Source of the DNA: Bacillota bacterium
Lineage (GTDB): Bacteria > Bacillota > Clostridia > Lachnospirales > Lachnospiraceae
Reading direction: 5' to 3'
Assembly (NCBI GenBank): GCA_023409535.1
Contig: JAEYGZ010000027.1
Span: forward strand, 62,001 to 126,000
DNA length: 64,000 nt
How positions within the stretch are numbered: position 1 is the first letter of the stretch; the number at the start of each line of letters is the position of its first letter. The position numbers and the translations under genes are program-made. Shown here one piece after another: positions 42,709 through 51,179 of this stretch. Below the pieces are notes generated by a model. The model saw only the letters and a list, made by a program, of their open reading frames with translations. It ran no database searches and had not been told where the DNA came from.

Positions 42709-44580
42709 ATGAAGGCAATTTTACTGATGTTTGATTCACTGAATTTATCAATGCTCCAGCCATATGGTTGCGACTGGACAAAGACTCCTAATTTTCAAAG
42801 ATTGGCAGAGCATTCGGTAAAGTTTACCCAAAATTATGCGGGAAGCCTGCCCTGTATACCGGCCAGAAGAGAGCTGCATACGGGGAGATATAATTTCCTT
42901 CATCGCAGCTGGGGACCTTTGGAACCCTATGACGCTTCCATGCCTGAAATATTAAAAAACAACGGAATATATTCGCATTTAGTGTCTGATCATTTGCATT
43001 ATTGGGAAGATGGCGGTGCTACCTATCATACCCGGTATAGTTCATGGGAGATTATTCGAGGCCAGGAGGGGGACAAATGGAAGGTGCTTCCTGAGCTCTT
43101 GAATTCAGATATAGAAGTACAGAACAAGGATGCACGGTATTTTAAGGCAACGAAGGACTTACATCAACATGATAAGGTAAACAGAAAATACCTTAACGCG
43201 GAAGATAAAATGCCTATGGCAGTGACTTTCCAAAAGGGGCTGGAGTATATTGACAATAATCATAAGGAAAACAAATGGTTTTTGCAAATCGAATGCTTTG
43301 ATCCGCATGAACCATTCTATACGCAGCAGGCTTATAAGGATCTATATCCGCATGAATACAGCGGGAAAGAAACCGACTGGCCTCCTTATCACCATGTGAC
43401 CGAGGACGAGCAGACCAGGCTCCATTATAAAATGGAGTATGCAGCACTTTTATCCATGTGTGATCATTATCTGGGAAAATTACTGGACAAAATGGATGAA
43501 CTTCATCTGTGGGAGGATACCATGCTGATTATAAATACGGATCATGGATATTTGTTAGGGGAACATGGCTGGTGGAGCAAAGTGGTAATGCCCTGTTATG
43601 ATGAAATATCACATACCCCTTTATTTGTATATGATCCGAGACTGGGCTGCCAGGGAGAAAGCAGGGATGAGCTGGTGCAGCTAATTGATATTCCGGCGAC
43701 AATTCTTGAATACTTCGGTATTGAGCTTCCCCAAAGCATGCAGGGCAGGTCTCTCAGAGCAGTCATTGAGGAGCATAAGCAAATTAGGGATTATGCCCTT
43801 TTTGGTATTCATGGAGCACATGTTAATATTGCTGACGGTGAGTTTGTATACATGAAAGCGCCTGTAAGTGAGGCAAATCAACCGTTGTACGAATATACCC
43901 TGATGCCTATGCATATGCGGAATTTGTTTTCTCCGGAAGAGCTGCAGAAGATGGAATTAAGCGATTCTTTTCCTTTTACAAAGGGTTGCAGGTTAATGAA
44001 GATACCCAAAGCAGGAAGCTGTAATGACAGTGTTTTTTGCAACTTACTGATGGATAGCTCGGATAGTAAAGCGGCGAACAGTATTGATAATAACAGTCTT
44101 GTTAACGCAGCAAACTTTGGAGACAAATTATATGATATGAGAAAGGATCCCAAGCAGGAAAATGAGCTGAATGATATTGAGACCGAGACAAGAATGGCGA
44201 ATTTGCTGGTAAAGGCCATGAAAGAAAATGACAGCCCGGTTGAACAGTTTGAACGTATTGGACTGCCATGGGATCGGGAAGTGATAAAAGAAGATATTGT
44301 TCAGCTGCATAAAATGGCGCAGGAAAATCTGGAACCGTTAATTTTAACAGAGCATGAATGGACACATTCCGCAATCAATACATATCGGGCACTTATGAAA
44401 TTTATTGAGGAGGAGCAAAAGGGAAAGGCAATCGAGATCATTAGCCGGGATTTACAAAATACTGCTGTTGGCCGCGGGATCTCGGCAGAGGATATTGTCG
44501 GACAGGTAAAGAATGTGATTCCGGAAAAGTACTCTGAAATGGTGATATATTTTATAGAGCTGTCGGGCCGTGTTTCTTAA
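42709..44580 (+). CDS. Cys-type sulfatase, cytoplasmic
   Basis: This 623-residue sulfatase has the formylglycine motif CIPARRELHTG with C49 as the residue to be converted, an N-terminal metal site (LLMFDSLN) and NTDHGYLLGEHG near residue 275. It hydrolyses a sulfate ester to alcohol plus sulfate. It has no signal peptide, so it acts on imported substrate, fitting its position directly after the ABC importer. The maturase gene starts 22 nt downstream. It is longer than many sulfatases because of an extended C-terminal region. The substrate is unknown. Confidence 0.92.
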   Translation: MKAILLMFDSLNLSMLQPYGCDWTKTPNFQRLAEHSVKFTQNYAGSLPCIPARRELHTGRYNFLHRSWGPLEPYDASMPEILKNNGIYSHLVSDHLHYWEDGGATYHTRYSSWEIIRGQEGDKWKVLPELLNSDIEVQNKDARYFKATKDLHQHDKVNRKYLNAEDKMPMAVTFQKGLEYIDNNHKENKWFLQIECFDPHEPFYTQQAYKDLYPHEYSGKETDWPPYHHVTEDEQTRLHYKMEYAALLSMCDHYLGKLLDKMDELHLWEDTMLIINTDHGYLLGEHGWWSKVVMPCYDEISHTPLFVYDPRLGCQGESRDELVQLIDIPATILEYFGIELPQSMQGRSLRAVIEEHKQIRDYALFGIHGAHVNIADGEFVYMKAPVSEANQPLYEYTLMPMHMRNLFSPEELQKMELSDSFPFTKGCRLMKIPKAGSCNDSVFCNLLMDSSDSKAANSIDNNSLVNAANFGDKLYDMRKDPKQENELNDIETETRMANLLVKAMKENDSPVEQFERIGLPWDREVIKEDIVQLHKMAQENLEPLILTEHEWTHSAINTYRALMKFIEEEQKGKAIEIISRDLQNTAVGRGISAEDIVGQVKNVIPEKYSEMVIYFIELSGRVS

Positions 44581-44602
44581 GCCGTATTGAAAGGAAATTA
44601 AA

Positions 44603-45715
44603 ATGTATTCAATAAATGTTCTAATCAAACCGGCATCCGGATTATGTCAGATGAAATGTAATTATTGTTTTTATACAGATGAGATAAAGCACAATAACAT
44701 AAAGATGAAGCTGATGGATCTAAGTATGCTGGAGGTTATCGTAAAAAAGGTGCTGGAAACAGCTGATCATGAATGTGGTTTTGCTTTTCAGGGCGGAGAG
44801 CCTACCTTAGCAGGTCTGGATTTTTTTAAGAAACATATTGAATACCAGAAGAGGTATAACAAAAAAGGAATAAAAATAACAAATGTTATTCAAACAAACG
44901 GGCTTGAAATCAATCATGAGTGGGCGGAATTTTTTTATGAAAATCAATTTCTTGTAGGCTTATCCTTAGATGGGTATCAATTGCTCCATGATAAAAACAG
45001 GATCAGCAAATCGGGTGAAGGCACCTTTGAAAGAGTGATGGAAACTGCTGCAATTCTAAAGAATTACAAGGTTGATTTTAATATTTTAACAGTCATTACA
45101 GAGCTATCCGCCGCAAATGCCGATAAGATATACCGGTTTTTTCGCCGGATGGATTTTCGCCATCAACAATATATTCCGTGCATCGATGCATTTGAGTTCA
45201 ATCAAGAGTATGACAAACGCTATTTGTCACCGGAGGGTTATTATTCGTTTCTGAAGGAATTGTTTGATCTTTGGTATGAAGATTTACTGCAGAATAATAT
45301 CATATTCATTCGATACTTTATCAATCTTTTGGAAATGATGAGAGGTTACCCTCCGGATGATTGTGCTTTATATCCTATGTGCGGCAGGCAATACGTTGTA
45401 GAGGCTGACGGAAGTGTGTTTCCTTGCGATTTTTATGTTAATGATGCATATCGGCTGGGAAACGCTGTTGACGATACCTTTGCTCAAATAGATAAGACAA
45501 GAAAAGAAATACGGTTTTGTGAAAATTCAGGATGTGTTCCTGAGGAATGTTTGAAATGCAGTGTATATCAATTGTGTACGGCAGGCTGCATGCATTACCG
45601 TTCCCAGGAACCAACTGTTCCTTCTCAAAAAAATATATATTGTGATTCATATAAAAAATTCCTGCCTTATGCTATGAAGCAACTGGGTTTATTTCTAAGG
45701 GGTAGGAGAGAATGA
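44603..45715 (+). CDS. Anaerobic sulfatase-maturating enzyme (radical SAM/SPASM)
   Basis: This 370-residue radical SAM protein has the CX3CX2C cluster motif at C15/C19/C22 (CQMKCNYC). A SPASM region holds two auxiliary clusters (CGRQYVVEADGSVFPCDFY and CVPEECLKCSVYQLCTAGCMHYR). It converts the active-site cysteine of sulfatases to formylglycine without oxygen. It sits between a sulfatase and a TauE-like exporter, with a 4-nt overlap to the latter. It is the only maturase in the window, so it probably also activates the three sulfatases beyond 51000. Confidence 0.93.
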   Translation: MYSINVLIKPASGLCQMKCNYCFYTDEIKHNNIKMKLMDLSMLEVIVKKVLETADHECGFAFQGGEPTLAGLDFFKKHIEYQKRYNKKGIKITNVIQTNGLEINHEWAEFFYENQFLVGLSLDGYQLLHDKNRISKSGEGTFERVMETAAILKNYKVDFNILTVITELSAANADKIYRFFRRMDFRHQQYIPCIDAFEFNQEYDKRYLSPEGYYSFLKELFDLWYEDLLQNNIIFIRYFINLLEMMRGYPPDDCALYPMCGRQYVVEADGSVFPCDFYVNDAYRLGNAVDDTFAQIDKTRKEIRFCENSGCVPEECLKCSVYQLCTAGCMHYRSQEPTVPSQKNIYCDSYKKFLPYAMKQLGLFLRGRRE

Positions 45716-46503
45716 TTTTTACATATATAATTATTATGTTGGTTTGTTTTATGGCATCTGCCGCAGGAGCAATTTGCGGTATGGGCGGAGGAGTTATAAT
45801 TAAGCCTGTATTAGATTCCATCAGTATTATGGATATTGCCGCTGTAAGCTTTTTATCAGGTTGTACGGTGCTTGGTATGTCTGCTTACTCCGTTACCCGC
45901 AATTTCGTAACAAAAAGTATCAGAGTGCAATTAAAAACAGTTATTCCGATAACAATAGGAGCTATCCTGGGCGGAATTGTGGGAAAGTATCTGTTTAATC
46001 AGCTTAGCGGATCTCTCTTAAGTAATTTCATTGGTGCTGTCCAGTCAAGCTGCCTATTGGTTCTGACATTTGGAACGCTGGTATATACAATAAAGAAGAA
46101 AAGTATAAATACAAAGAATTGTAAAAGTGCATATATCAGTATTGTAACAGGAGCATTTCTCGGGATTATTTCTTCGTTTCTAGGGATAGGAGGAGGACCG
46201 TTTAATTTAGTAATATTGTCATTTTTATTTTCCATGGAAATAAAAGAAGCGGTTCAGACATCTTTATTCATTATTCTGTTTTCTCAGATTTCCAGTTTGA
46301 TGGTTGCTGTTATAAGTAACAATATACCCTCCTTTCATTTGACGATATTGATTATTATGATTTCAATGGGGATATTCGGAGCAATATTCGGAGTAAAGGT
46401 AAATAAAAAAGTCAACGCAGAAACTGTAAATAAGCTGTTTATTGGAATGATGATTATCATTATACTTATTTGTTGTTACAATATTTATCATTATAGCCTG
46501 TGA
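45712..46503 (+). CDS. TauE/SafE-family sulfite/sulfonate exporter
   Basis: This 263-residue membrane protein has about eight helices. Its two homologous halves are each marked by a glycine-rich motif (GAICGMGGGVIIKPVLD and GIISSFLGIGGGPFNLVILS). The family moves sulfite, sulfoacetate or related sulfur anions. Its start overlaps the maturase stop (ATGA). As the last gene of the sulfatase operon, it probably expels sulfate or a sulfur anion released inside the cell, preventing build-up (inference). A terminator at 46549-46596 follows. Confidence 0.88.
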   Translation: MIFTYIIIMLVCFMASAAGAICGMGGGVIIKPVLDSISIMDIAAVSFLSGCTVLGMSAYSVTRNFVTKSIRVQLKTVIPITIGAILGGIVGKYLFNQLSGSLLSNFIGAVQSSCLLVLTFGTLVYTIKKKSINTKNCKSAYISIVTGAFLGIISSFLGIGGGPFNLVILSFLFSMEIKEAVQTSLFIILFSQISSLMVAVISNNIPSFHLTILIIMISMGIFGAIFGVKVNKKVNAETVNKLFIGMMIIIILICCYNIYHYSL

Positions 46504-46548
46504 TGAGAATTGAAATTCTGTATTCATTCTTATAAAAGGTATCTGATT

Positions 46549-46596
46549 AAAAGTTATTGCTTGTGATCGTTTGATCTTGTAAAGCAATGACTTTTT
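46549..46596 (+). terminator. Terminator of the sulfate-ester operon
   Basis: AAAAGTTATTGCTT (46549-46562) pairs with AAGCAATGACTTTT (46582-46595), 14 bp with one G.U, ending in T-rich sequence. Confidence 0.85.
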
Positions 46597-46745
46597 ATTT
46601 TGTATTATTTTATCAAACCAGGGATTGATGTAATTCAAGTCTGTATTAAAAAAATGAATTGGAATGTTACATTGACCTAATCCATTTATGTGATCTCCTT
46701 TTTACTGGTAATAATTAATAAAAATGGATCAAAATGAAAAAATAG

Positions 46746-46774
46746 TTGACAGATGTGCACAAAAAATATATATT
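46746..46774 (+). promoter_or_regulatory. Promoter of the beta-helix surface protein gene
   Basis: TTGACA (46746-46751), a 17-nt spacer, TATATT (46769-46774). The predicted start site near 46781 gives an unusually long leader of about 490 nt before the gene at 47274. Confidence 0.7.
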
Positions 46775-46783
46775 AAAATTAGA

Positions 46784-46800
46784 GTTAACGTACACGCATA
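46784..46800 (+). promoter_or_regulatory. Operator GTTAACGTACACGCATA, copy 2
   Basis: Identical over 17 bp to 38289-38305 and placed 10 nt after the -10 box, compared with 13 nt in the first promoter. It links the beta-helix gene to the sulfate-ester ABC operon under one regulator, most likely the LacI protein at 37083-38099. Confidence 0.7.
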
Positions 46801-47134
46801 TTAAAGTTTGTGTTTCTGACTGGATATATATAATTAAAATTGTTAAAAAACGCTAATATATATTAAATTTTCAGTCAAATATATATATATTATTTATTGA
46901 CAACGTAAGAATATTGTACTAAATGTAAATAAATTACATAGCGTATTCGTTAACGTCATCGTTGATTATATATAAAAAAATAAGAAGCTTAAGCTTTTAT
47001 AAAATTTTAATTAAGCTTACTTTGAATAAACAGGAATATTTTTAGACTCGGTAATTGAAAAAGGCTTATGTTGTTTGAAATTATGTGAAAGACAAACAAC
47101 AGTTACCTTAAATAAAGGGGAGGAGCGTGAAACG
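46801..47134 (+). other. Long, very AT-rich 5' leader
   Basis: This stretch has no gene. It contains several small inverted repeats: GACTG near 46818 with CAGTC near 46873 enclosing TATATATAATT / TAATATATATT, and TTGTTTG (47071-47077) with CAAACAA (47093-47099). A partial operator-like GTTAACGTCATCG occurs near 46949. No known riboswitch consensus was recognised. Confidence 0.4.
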
Positions 47135-47164
47135 ATGCCGGTAAGATTATTTTACAGCGGATAG
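47135..47164 (+). CDS. Possible 9-residue leader peptide
   Basis: An ATG at 47135 is preceded by a very strong ribosome site (GGGGAGGAG, 47117-47125) and starts a 9-codon frame, MPVRLFYSG, that ends at TAG 47162-47164. It lies in the long leader of the beta-helix gene, 109 nt before its start. It could be a regulatory upstream frame or a relic; the amino acids show no run that would suggest classical attenuation. Confidence 0.3.
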   Translation: MPVRLFYSG

Positions 47165-47273
47165 GATCAGTTGGATAAAACTTTGTTGACATCAGGGCTA
47201 ACTATTCCAGGTACGAACAAATATTGAGAGAGTTCCAGATACTATGAGATAGTAATTATATTGGAGGTTTATT

Positions 47274-49586
47274 ATGAAAATGGTTAGAAAAAAGAAATCC
47301 TGCAGTATGGCATATTTGTCAGTAATATTTATTGTTACAATATTGTGCGTAGTCACAATGAACTATATGGGAAGCATTGCACAAGCAAAGACAGATACAA
47401 ATAGTGGTTCCGTCTATGAGGTTAAACAGGACGGGACGGGAGATTTTACTACAATTCAGGCGGCTGCCGATGCTGTAAAGCCGGGTGATACGATACTGGT
47501 TTATGGAGGAGTATACAGAGAAGAAGTAATATTGCCTCGCGGCGGTACGGATGATAAACACAGAATAACGGTAAAAGCTAAAGCGGGCGAAAAGGTTATA
47601 ATTACCGGCTCTGATGCCGTTGATGCTACGGAATGGAGTAAGAGTGAAAAAGAGGGTGTTTATAGCCTGGTAAAAGATAAGGAATACTTTGGCAGCTTTA
47701 ATCCATTTAACGAATGGTGGATGTCTAAAGGATCAGCATCTGAAAATTATTTTTCCTGTGGCTGTGTTTATATGAATGATACTGTTCTAAATCAGGTTTG
47801 GTCGATGGATGAATTATATGCAAAGGACAACTCCTGGTATGCAGAGGTGGATGAGGCCTCGGGAAATACCACAATCTATGCGAATTTTGGAACAGAGGAT
47901 CCTGCAGATCCTGAGAACCGGGTGGAAATTAATCGAAGAAAACAATGCATAACAGCGGAATGGAACCAGGGGTACATTACAATTGACGGATTAACCGTCA
48001 TGCGTGGCTGCGGACCAAAGACAATTGATTTCTGGCAGACCGTAGCAAAGCCTATGAGCGGCGCTATAGCTACAAACGGCGGTTATTACTGGATTATAGA
48101 AAATTGCGAAGTAACGGAATGCAGAGGTGTTGCGATTGACTATGGGAATGGTTCCCGTATGCAGGAAGATCAGAATGGAGGCGAGCCTGAACTTTATGGT
48201 CATCATATCATCCGTTATTGTAATGTACATGATAATGGGACGAACGGTATGATGGCATATCGAGGACCCTATACTGAAATTTACGGATGTACGCTTACGA
48301 ATAATAATGCTCTTAATACAGGACTGTTGTCTGAAGCATATATTAAAGATGTCAGCGGAGGCTGGGGAATTTATATTCATGATAATTACTTTTACAGTGA
48401 CCAGACCTGGGCTGTATATCCGATCTGGCTTGATTCGGAATGCGACGGCACACGGGTGTCGAGTAATGTTTTTTACTGCAACGGTAACGGACAGGGTTTT
48501 ACCTATATTGATTATGAAGTAAATGCGGGATATTCTTTATGTGATAATAATATCTTTGTCGGTGTTGGCTGGCATATCATGTCCGCAAGCAATAGCTACT
48601 TTGTTAATAATTTATTCCTGAATACACCGGAAGATACGGCAAGGCGTTCCTGGCCTGGCCTTGGCAAATGGGGAGGCAATGGCTCGGAGGGCTATGACGG
48701 GTATCAGCGGGCAATGCGTATTGTTAAGCCGGGCACCTTGGATATCATTTCAACAGTAAATGACATTACCAGTCGTTTTGAAACCTATAACAGATATAAT
48801 AAGATGCTGAACAATATTTTCTTCGACTATGGTCCAAGCGGAGTAACCAATGAAAGTGAAGTGTCTGAGAAAGAATTAAATGATCTTTATGCCGAGGTAG
48901 TTCTTTCCGGTGAAGAGAATGTAAATCCGGATTATAGCGGCGGCAGCAGGAGACGTCCGGATCTCGGGGAGCTTCCGATTGCATGGACAGAGGTATATGA
49001 GGGAACAGTTGGAGTCGGATCTTTAATGTACGGCAATGAGTGTGATTACAATGTTTATTATGGCGGTGCCCAAAAGATTGATCGTCAGTATGCTGAAGCA
49101 CGGGGATATACGGCTGATGCAAACAGTATTGAAAGTAATGGAGGAAGCTATCAGATCGAAGCAACACCGGACAGCTTTAAATTAACACTGACGGTTGATG
49201 ACAGCTTTAAAAAGATCAATGCCCCTGCTATCACAAGGGAATATTTGGGAAATACCGGTATATATGAGTACTTGGGAATGGAATTTTATGCACCGGACGT
49301 TGATGTGGACATTCTTAACAATACCAGAGAGATAAATAATACGGTAGTTGGTCCCTTTGCGGATTTGAAGGAAGGTAAAAATACATATACTTTATGGCCG
49401 TTATCTTCACACACGGCTCCTGTAATATCAAAGGAACCTGATACAATAACAGAAGCTTCCGTGGTACAAGTACCTAAAACGGGAGAAGCATCCAAGACTA
49501 TGTTTTATGCTGCAGGTATTATAATTATGTTAACCGGTATTGCTTATACCATAACAAAATTACATAAGAAGGGAACTCATGAATAA
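47274..49586 (+). CDS. Secreted right-handed beta-helix protein with LPXTG-like (VPKTG) anchor
   Basis: This 770-residue protein has a signal peptide (AYLSVIFIVTILCVVTMNY, cut after AQA), then a parallel beta-helix. The helix starts with DGTGDFTTIQAAADAVKPGDTILVYGGVYREEV, a beginning typical of polysaccharide lyases and related carbohydrate enzymes. The C-terminus has VPKTG (733-737), a hydrophobic helix and a basic tail (KLHKKGTHE), the layout of a sortase sorting signal. It may cut or bind a sulfated glycan at the surface and supply the ABC importer, since both promoters carry the same operator. The exact catalytic family is not assignable by eye. Confidence 0.82.
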   Translation: MKMVRKKKSCSMAYLSVIFIVTILCVVTMNYMGSIAQAKTDTNSGSVYEVKQDGTGDFTTIQAAADAVKPGDTILVYGGVYREEVILPRGGTDDKHRITVKAKAGEKVIITGSDAVDATEWSKSEKEGVYSLVKDKEYFGSFNPFNEWWMSKGSASENYFSCGCVYMNDTVLNQVWSMDELYAKDNSWYAEVDEASGNTTIYANFGTEDPADPENRVEINRRKQCITAEWNQGYITIDGLTVMRGCGPKTIDFWQTVAKPMSGAIATNGGYYWIIENCEVTECRGVAIDYGNGSRMQEDQNGGEPELYGHHIIRYCNVHDNGTNGMMAYRGPYTEIYGCTLTNNNALNTGLLSEAYIKDVSGGWGIYIHDNYFYSDQTWAVYPIWLDSECDGTRVSSNVFYCNGNGQGFTYIDYEVNAGYSLCDNNIFVGVGWHIMSASNSYFVNNLFLNTPEDTARRSWPGLGKWGGNGSEGYDGYQRAMRIVKPGTLDIISTVNDITSRFETYNRYNKMLNNIFFDYGPSGVTNESEVSEKELNDLYAEVVLSGEENVNPDYSGGSRRRPDLGELPIAWTEVYEGTVGVGSLMYGNECDYNVYYGGAQKIDRQYAEARGYTADANSIESNGGSYQIEATPDSFKLTLTVDDSFKKINAPAITREYLGNTGIYEYLGMEFYAPDVDVDILNNTREINNTVVGPFADLKEGKNTYTLWPLSSHTAPVISKEPDTITEASVVQVPKTGEASKTMFYAAGIIIMLTGIAYTITKLHKKGTHE

Positions 49587-49666
49587 AAAGCCGATGTTAA
49601 TAACAGCTTTCACTGGCTGTCAAACTTAAGAAAGGCGCTAATTTCTCTTAATATTGAACGGATAGT

Positions 49667-49707
49667 ATAGGCTTTCTATGATTAATTTAAATTCATAGAA
49701 GGCCTAT
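49667..49707 (+). terminator. Terminator after the beta-helix gene
   Basis: ATAGGCTTTCTATGA (49667-49681) pairs with TCATAGAAGGCCTAT (49693-49707), 15 positions with one mismatch, followed by TGTTAT. Confidence 0.8.
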
Positions 49708-49726
49708 TGTTATGGTAAGAAAGCGT

Positions 49727-49833
49727 AAAACAGTCAAAACGGTCCGGATTAGATACCGCTGTTTTGCACATTTATTTTTCTTCCTATTTGGCACATTTGC
49801 CATCTTGTATATATAAATTTATTGCAGTATAAT
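49727..49833 (+). promoter_or_regulatory. Promoter of the isomerase-sulfatase-GH3 operon with upstream inverted repeat
   Basis: -35 TTGTAT (49805-49810), 17-nt spacer, -10 TATAAT (49828-49833). Upstream, AAAACAG (49727-49733) and CTGTTTT (49759-49765) form an inverted pair that is also found before the ABC operon promoter at 57074, there with closer spacing. Confidence 0.6.
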
Positions 49834-49871
49834 AATTATTATTTAAAATAATTAATTAAAGGTGATTGCAA

Positions 49872-51137
49872 ATGAATGACGTAAAATTTTCTATGGCGGA
49901 CCGTTCCGGTATCCTGCAGGAGGCTGAGATTTCTAAAGGAATTAATGACTATTCGGCTTTGTTTCAGATAGCAAAGAATGGTGAGACACAGTATCAGGAG
50001 AGCCTTGGCTGGCATGAGGTAGAGGAATGGGCAGGCAACGAATGGCTGACCCGGTATGAAATTCTGGCGAAGAAGGTACAGGAGGAAGCCGACGTACTGG
50101 TGGTAGTGGGCGTTGGCGGCTCAAATCAGGCAGCCCGTGCAGTAGTGGACGGACTGGGCAAAAAGAGTAAGACGAAGATTATCTGGGCTGGAAATAATAT
50201 TTCTGCCCACAGCATCAATGAGGTGTTGGCTGCCATTGAGGGCAAACGCGTCTATATAGACGTGATAGCTAAGAATTTTGAGACCTTGGAGCCGGGTATT
50301 GTCTTCCGTGCGCTCCGGGCAACATTAAAGAAGCAGTATGGCGAGAAATATAATGAGAGAGTGATTTGCACGGGGACTGAGAGCAGCCAATTCGATGAGC
50401 TTTGCAGACAGCATGGGTATACGTTTCTTCCCTTCCCGGAGGATATTGGAGGACGATATACTGCCATGTCGCCTGTGGGATTGTTTCCGATGGCAGTGGC
50501 AGGGATGGATATCCGTGCCATGGCAGCCGGCGCGAAGCATATGCAGGAACGCCTGAGGTCGGAGGCGCCGGAGGAAAGCGCAGCTTTACGCTTGGCTGTG
50601 ATACGAAACCTCCTGTATCAAAAGGGATATCGCATGGAAATGCTGGCCTTCTTTGAGCCCCGGTTGTTCCGCTTCGCAAAGTGGTGGATGCAGCTCTTCG
50701 CCGAAAGTGAAGGCAAGGATGATAAGGGGCTTTATCCGCTGTTCGGAAATTATTCTGAGGATTTGCACTCGATCGGCCAGTTTGTGCAGTCCGGTACACC
50801 GGTGCTTTATGAAATTTTTATCGACATCTGTGCCCAGGATAGCTCCTGTATTCTTCCCGAGCATGATATTGATGATCGGTTCCAGTATCTTGACGGAAAG
50901 GATTTCCATGAGATCAATAAAGCAGCGTATGAGGCTACGGTGAAGGCACACAGCAGGCGATTCCCCTGCGGCATTCTTCAGGTGCCGGCACTTGATGAAG
51001 AGAGCTTTGGGCAGATGTTCTATTTCTTTGAGTTCGTCTGCTATCTCTCCGGTAAGATTCTGGGGATTAATCCCTTCGACCAGCCGGGAGTAGAGGCATA
51101 CAAGGAGCAGATGTTTCGCATTTTAGGCAAATACTGA
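49872..51137 (+). CDS. Phosphoglucose isomerase family protein (divergent paralogue)
   Basis: This 421-residue protein shows PGI hallmarks: VVGVGGSNQAARAV near residue 78 (usual form GIGGSYLGA), DIGGRYTAMSPVGL near 195, and QLFAESEGKDDKGLYP near 275 followed by DLHSIGQF. PGI interconverts glucose-6-phosphate and fructose-6-phosphate in the cytoplasm. Its place at the head of a sulfatase/GH3 operon and the altered glycine-loop residues suggest a dedicated copy for the sugar released by this pathway, perhaps a modified hexose phosphate (inference). The ATG at 49872 is chosen over a TTG six nt earlier because AAAGGTG is 7 nt upstream. Confidence 0.85.
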   Translation: MNDVKFSMADRSGILQEAEISKGINDYSALFQIAKNGETQYQESLGWHEVEEWAGNEWLTRYEILAKKVQEEADVLVVVGVGGSNQAARAVVDGLGKKSKTKIIWAGNNISAHSINEVLAAIEGKRVYIDVIAKNFETLEPGIVFRALRATLKKQYGEKYNERVICTGTESSQFDELCRQHGYTFLPFPEDIGGRYTAMSPVGLFPMAVAGMDIRAMAAGAKHMQERLRSEAPEESAALRLAVIRNLLYQKGYRMEMLAFFEPRLFRFAKWWMQLFAESEGKDDKGLYPLFGNYSEDLHSIGQFVQSGTPVLYEIFIDICAQDSSCILPEHDIDDRFQYLDGKDFHEINKAAYEATVKAHSRRFPCGILQVPALDEESFGQMFYFFEFVCYLSGKILGINPFDQPGVEAYKEQMFRILGKY

Positions 51138-51179
51138 ATAAAAAATTAAATGTACATAATTAAGGGAGGAGGTATAGGA

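Noticed and set aside
46940..46962. Third copy of the 17-bp operator (GTTAACGTCATCG)
   Set aside because: Only the first eight bases match the operator, and it is not placed at a promoter.
46801..47134. Known riboswitch in the leader of the beta-helix gene
   Set aside because: Hairpins exist, but I could not match a conserved aptamer core, so only a structured leader is reported.
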